The notes under the pieces were generated by a model. It ran no database searches and was not told where the DNA came from. It saw only the letters and a program-made list of their open reading frames with translations. DNA of 64,000 nt, from contig JARJHS010000004.1 of assembly GCA_029269725.1 (NCBI GenBank), positions 372,001 through 436,000 on the forward strand. Reading direction: 5' to 3'. This document shows, in pieces, positions 60,878 to 64,000 of this stretch. The DNA comes from Pollutibacter soli. GTDB taxonomy: Bacteria > Bacteroidota > Bacteroidia > Chitinophagales > Chitinophagaceae. Made by a program: the position numbers and the translations under genes. The stretch's first letter is position 1. Every line of letters starts with the position of its first letter.

Positions 60878-61664
60878 CAAAGCTGGTTTTAGAATAGCGT
60901 TTGATGATGCCTCGTCCGCTTTCCCTGATAAACGTTACGATCTCATCACGTTCGTCTGTTGCAGCAAATTCTTCTTCTATATACTGAACAGCCTGTGTGG
61001 TGTTCATGCCTTTATTGTAGATGTACCGGTAGATATCGAGGATATGATTGATCTTTTCGACTGTAAAACCCTTACGTTTTAAGCCAATGGAGTTCACTCC
61101 GGCATAACTTAATGGAGAACGACCTGCTTTTATATAAGGAGGGATATCTTTCCCAACAAGTGAACCACCCGATACAAAAGCATGCTGACCAATCTTAACA
61201 AACTGATGTACCGCACACATGCCTGCAAGGATAGCATAATCTCCCATCATTACATGCCCTGCAATCTGGGTGTTGTTGCTCATTACACAATTATTGCCGA
61301 TTATGCAGTCGTGCGCGATATGGCTGTAGGCCATGATCAGGCAATTATTCCCAACAACAGTCTTCCAGCGATCACGGGTCCCGCGATGGATAGTAACAAA
61401 TTCCCTGATGGTACTGTTGTCACCAATCTGAACAATTGTTTCTTCACCTTCAAATTTCAGATCCTGCGGGGCTGCAGAAATTACTGCACCTGGGAAAATC
61501 CTGCAATTCCGACCAATCCTGGCACCTTCCATAATGGTCACATTACTCCCGATCCAGGTGCCTTCGCCTATCTCTACATTCTGATGGATTACCGTAAATG
61601 GGTCAACCTTCACATTCGTAGCCAGCTTGGCATTCGGATGGATATAAGTATGCGGATGGATCAT
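60858..61664 (-). CDS. lpxA: Acyl-ACP--UDP-N-acetylglucosamine O-acyltransferase LpxA
   Basis: 268 residues from the ATG at 61664; a TTG at 61682 adds six. It carries out the first step of lipid A synthesis. A left-handed beta-helix of hexapeptide repeats starts at MIHPHTYIHPNAKLATNVKV. The catalytic His lies in TQIAGHVMMGDYA, and STIREFVTIHRGT and GRSPLSYAGVNSIGLKRKGF are LpxA-specific. The C-terminal helical domain is complete. It follows lpxC-fabZ by about 110 bp on the same strand and overlaps the ABC ATPase gene. Confidence 0.96.
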   Translation of the reverse strand: MIHPHTYIHPNAKLATNVKVDPFTVIHQNVEIGEGTWIGSNVTIMEGARIGRNCRIFPGAVISAAPQDLKFEGEETIVQIGDNSTIREFVTIHRGTRDRWKTVVGNNCLIMAYSHIAHDCIIGNNCVMSNNTQIAGHVMMGDYAILAGMCAVHQFVKIGQHAFVSGGSLVGKDIPPYIKAGRSPLSYAGVNSIGLKRKGFTVEKINHILDIYRYIYNKGMNTTQAVQYIEEEFAATDERDEIVTFIRESGRGIIKRYSKTSFDEDLND

Positions 61665-61775
61665 GGATTCAGTTAATATCAATGAAGATGGTCTTGAAAT
61701 GAGTCAGTATAATTATTAATATTTTCTGTCTTATTAAATACCGTGCGCAAAAATAGACTTTTCCACCGTTTAAGG

Positions 61776-63182
61776 TCAACCTCTTTTTACCAGTTGAGCC
61801 ATTAATACAGCTTCAGTGGCTATCTTGTTACCAACATAAACAGTTCCGTGCATCTCACAAAGTCCTCTCCTGATCGGGCCCAGGAGCTCCATTTTCAGGA
61901 TCATCGTATCACCAGGCACCACTTTTAACTTAAACTTGCAATTATCAATTTTTACAAAATATGTATCGTAATCTCCGGGGGGAAGTGTATTGATGGCCAG
62001 AATTCCACCTGTCTGCGCCAGCGCTTCGATCTGCAGCACACCAGGCATCACCGGATTACCGGGAAAATGTCCCGGGAAAAAGGGTTCATTAAAAGTAACA
62101 TTTTTTATACCCACAATAGTCTTATCGGTCAGCTCAATTACTTTATCAACCAATAAAAATGGGTATCGATGCGGTAATCTTTTTTCAATCTGCTGGGTAG
62201 TAAAAACTGGCTGCTGTCCGGGATCATACACCGGAACATCTTTTACATGCTTGTTTTTCTTGATGTAATTTTTGATCTTTTTGGCAAACTCCACATTGGA
62301 AAAATGGCCAGGACGATTGGCGATGATATGTGCCTTGATCGGATATCCGATCAGAGCCAGATCACCAACTACATCGAGCAGTTTATGACGGGCAGGTTCA
62401 TTGGGAAATCTAAGCTCCAGGTTATTCAGATAACCTTCACTCATTACTTCAATCTTGTCCTTCTTGAATGCTTTGGCCAGCCTAACTTTTTCTTCTTCGG
62501 TAACTGGCTTATCAACCACAACAATTGCATTGTTGATATCGCCCCCCTTAATAAGGTTATGTTCCAGCAACATTTCCAGTTCATGCAGGAAACAAAATGT
62601 GCGACATGGAGCTATTTCATTTGCAAAATCCCTTATGGTTTTTAAGCCTGCATGCTGTGTACCGAGTACCGGACTATTGAAATCAATCAGCGTTGTGAGT
62701 TTATACTCAACGGCAGGCATAGCTACCAGCTCTACCCGCTTTTCTTCATTATAATAAGTGATATTGGTATCGATAGTGTACCAGTGCTTTGCCGCCTCCT
62801 GTTCAGCAACCCCAGCCTCGCGGATAATCTCCACAAAAGGCTCAGAACTGCCATCCATGATCGGGGTTTCAGGTCCGTTGATTTCGATGAGACAGTTATC
62901 AATACCCATCCCTACCAATGCGGCCAGCACATGCTCTACAGTGCTGATTCTCGCGCCATTATCTTCAAGGGTGGTGCCTCTTGAAGTATCAACAACGAGG
63001 TCACAATCGGCCTTTACCAGTGGTTGACCCGGAAGATCTATTCTTTTAAACTGAATACCGAAACCGGGGTTTGCCGGTTTAAGATTCATATCAACATTGA
63101 CACCAGTATGGAGGCCAGTTCCCGAAATACTTATTGCGGATTTTAGCGTATGCTGAATATCAGGATTGAACTTTTCACTCAT
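61776..63182 (-). CDS. lpxC: Bifunctional LpxC deacetylase / FabZ dehydratase fusion
   Basis: 468 residues. The N-terminal LpxC part (about 1-305) has the zinc His in STVEHVLAALVGMGIDNC, NGPETPIMDGSS, and the second metal motif HKLLDVVGDLALIGYP with catalytic HIIANRPGH. The C-terminal FabZ part (about 325-468) has LPHRYPFLLVDKV, FFPGHFPGNPVMPGVLQIEALAQTGG and the catalytic His and Glu within it. The fusion is standard in Bacteroidetes and couples the committed step of lipid A with fatty acid dehydration. It has an ATG start and sits downstream of a TATATTTG box. Confidence 0.96.
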   Translation of the reverse strand: MSEKFNPDIQHTLKSAISISGTGLHTGVNVDMNLKPANPGFGIQFKRIDLPGQPLVKADCDLVVDTSRGTTLEDNGARISTVEHVLAALVGMGIDNCLIEINGPETPIMDGSSEPFVEIIREAGVAEQEAAKHWYTIDTNITYYNEEKRVELVAMPAVEYKLTTLIDFNSPVLGTQHAGLKTIRDFANEIAPCRTFCFLHELEMLLEHNLIKGGDINNAIVVVDKPVTEEEKVRLAKAFKKDKIEVMSEGYLNNLELRFPNEPARHKLLDVVGDLALIGYPIKAHIIANRPGHFSNVEFAKKIKNYIKKNKHVKDVPVYDPGQQPVFTTQQIEKRLPHRYPFLLVDKVIELTDKTIVGIKNVTFNEPFFPGHFPGNPVMPGVLQIEALAQTGGILAINTLPPGDYDTYFVKIDNCKFKLKVVPGDTMILKMELLGPIRRGLCEMHGTVYVGNKIATEAVLMAQLVKRG

Positions 63183-63201
63183 GCCCTAAGAAATTAAGGC
63201 G

Positions 63202-63209
63202 CAAATATA
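63202..63209 (-). promoter_or_regulatory. Putative lpxC-fabZ promoter -7 box (TATATTTG)
   Basis: On the minus strand it reads TATATTTG, a perfect TAnnTTTG match, 19 bp upstream of the lpxC-fabZ ATG. A TTG lies 14 bp further upstream, which is short for a -33 element. The 114-bp gap to lpxD is consistent with a separate promoter. Confidence 0.45.
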
Positions 63210-63296
63210 GACGATATTTCTTGCAAGGATTTTTTAGAATGAAAAGCTCTCGAAAGAGATTTGAATTTGACCAGTAAAGTTCTATTAAATTATCTT

Positions 63297-64000
63297 TTAA
63301 GATACCTTTTCAGCCATCAATGCAGCGATTGCTCTTTCGAGTTCTTTGATCTTTTTTTCAAGCTCGGGAAGGTTCCTTCCGGCTACCTGGGCGCGTAGGG
63401 CCGCACCATATTCGTATGCAGGACTTCCCGTGACAGCTGAGTTCGGGAACTTTATGGACTTACTTACGCCACTCTGCGCATTGATTTTTGAACCATCAGC
63501 AATAAAAATATGACCTACAATTCCCGCCTGGCCGCCGATCATTACATTATTGCCAATCTTAGTACTTCCACTTACACCCGCCTGCGCCGCGATCACTGTA
63601 TTTTGTCCAACCTCAACGTTATGAGCAATTTGAATAAGGTTATCGAGTTTTGCACCTTTCCTGATGGTTGTTGATCCCATAGTCGCCCTGTCAATGGTGG
63701 CATTTGATCCGATTTCCACAAAGTCTTCAATCAAGACATTGCCGATCTGGGGAATTTTTTGATAGGTACCATCTGTTTGTGGAGCGAATCCAAAACCATC
63801 ACTTCCAATAACAGTCCCCCCATGTATAATAACATTATTCCCGACTACACAGTCATGGTAAATTTTTACTCCCGGATGAACAATTGTATTTGTACCCAGT
63901 TTCACATTGTCTCCTATATATGTCTGGGGAAATACTTTTGTATTATCACCTATTACCACCTGCTCTCCGATATACGCGAAAGCACCGATAAACACATTGC
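63297..64000 (-). CDS. lpxD: UDP-3-O-acylglucosamine N-acyltransferase LpxD (partial, N-terminus outside the window)
   Basis: The last 230 or so residues are present; the frame runs off the right edge. Hexapeptide repeats form the left-handed helix ([42 protein letters not shown]). The LpxD segment GSDGFGFAP, then [33 protein letters not shown] with the catalytic His, and [21 protein letters not shown] identify it. The C-terminal helix ends [15 protein letters not shown]. It performs the third acyl step of lipid A and heads the cluster with lpxC-fabZ and lpxA. Confidence 0.94.
   Translation of the reverse strand, partial: NVFIGAFAYIGEQVVIGDNTKVFPQTYIGDNVKLGTNTIVHPGVKIYHDCVVGNNVIIHGGTVIGSDGFGFAPQTDGTYQKIPQIGNVLIEDFVEIGSNATIDRATMGSTTIRKGAKLDNLIQIAHNVEVGQNTVIAAQAGVSGSTKIGNNVMIGGQAGIVGHIFIADGSKINAQSGVSKSIKFPNSAVTGSPAYEYGAALRAQVAGRNLPELEKKIKELERAIAALMAEKVS

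Noticed and set aside
1-64000. Mobile elements, prophage, tRNA or rRNA genes
   Set aside because: Reading both strands gave no transposase, integrase, capsid or toxin-antitoxin gene, no target-site duplications, and no tRNA or rRNA signature. The palindromes and heptad arrays are non-coding.

Overview
The window reads as a chromosomal segment of a Bacteroidota bacterium, most likely from the Chitinophagales/Sphingobacteriales side. The grounds are a fused lpxC-fabZ gene, type IX secretion (T9SS) C-terminal sorting domains and a PorP/SprF-like protein, bacillithiol synthesis (bshA), several families mainly found in this phylum (DUF4292, DUF4293, DUF4421-like, DUF6427), LytTR-type regulators, weak Shine-Dalgarno signals, and promoter -7 boxes of the form TAnnTTTG. 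I see no rRNA, tRNA, CRISPR array, transposase, integrase or phage gene.

Layout. 1-8.6 kb: end of a DUF4292 protein, EnvC-like murein hydrolase activator, bshA, a small conserved membrane protein, an exported M28 peptidase, an RsmI-like methylase, an EI24 membrane protein, alkyl-adenine glycosylase and a DASS transporter. 8.8-20.5 kb: PorP/SprF-like protein, upp, anmK, a PGM1-like ATP-grasp ligase, a Tat-exported TIM-barrel protein, an ECF sigma factor/membrane protein/Hsp20 group, a sulfatase, an exported methyltransferase, an APC permease and a DUF1415 protein. 20.7-33.3 kb: a PepSY membrane protein, a LiaF-like/DUF4288/LytS/LytTR operon, adenine deaminase, a LolA-like protein, a hybrid kinase divergent from an Hpt-LytTR pair (a complete phosphorelay), and kup. 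33.4-44.8 kb: conserved Bacteroidota proteins, purQ, a two-gene DsbD system in which the redox alpha domain seems to have moved to a separate small protein, an ECF sigma factor and uvrA. 45.1-58.2 kb: four paralogous 940-983 residue T9SS cargo proteins, three in tandem on + and one on - converging on them. 58.4-64 kb: DUF4293, glyA, and a lipid A cluster (lpxD, lpxC-fabZ, lpxA, ABC ATPase) on the - strand.

Most genes are housekeeping or envelope genes: peptidoglycan turnover and recycling, lipid A, redox folding, secretion and envelope stress sensing. The most unusual signal is not a gene. Several intergenic gaps between convergent genes hold arrays of degenerate 7-bp repeats. In three of them (8.6-8.8, 31.2-31.3 and 40.6-41.0 kb) inverted arms flank a unique core and start or end against the stop codon of a flanking gene. 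A fourth (54.7 kb) is weaker, and a single arm lies at 1.75 kb. The unit differs between elements, but within the better elements the two arms match. Other convergent gaps carry perfect or near-perfect palindromes (20.5-20.8 kb and 13.5 kb). I found no such arrays in the divergent or co-directional gaps I read.

Many open frames begin at a TTG upstream of a more plausible ATG. Where sequence or family knowledge favours the inner ATG, I give that start.
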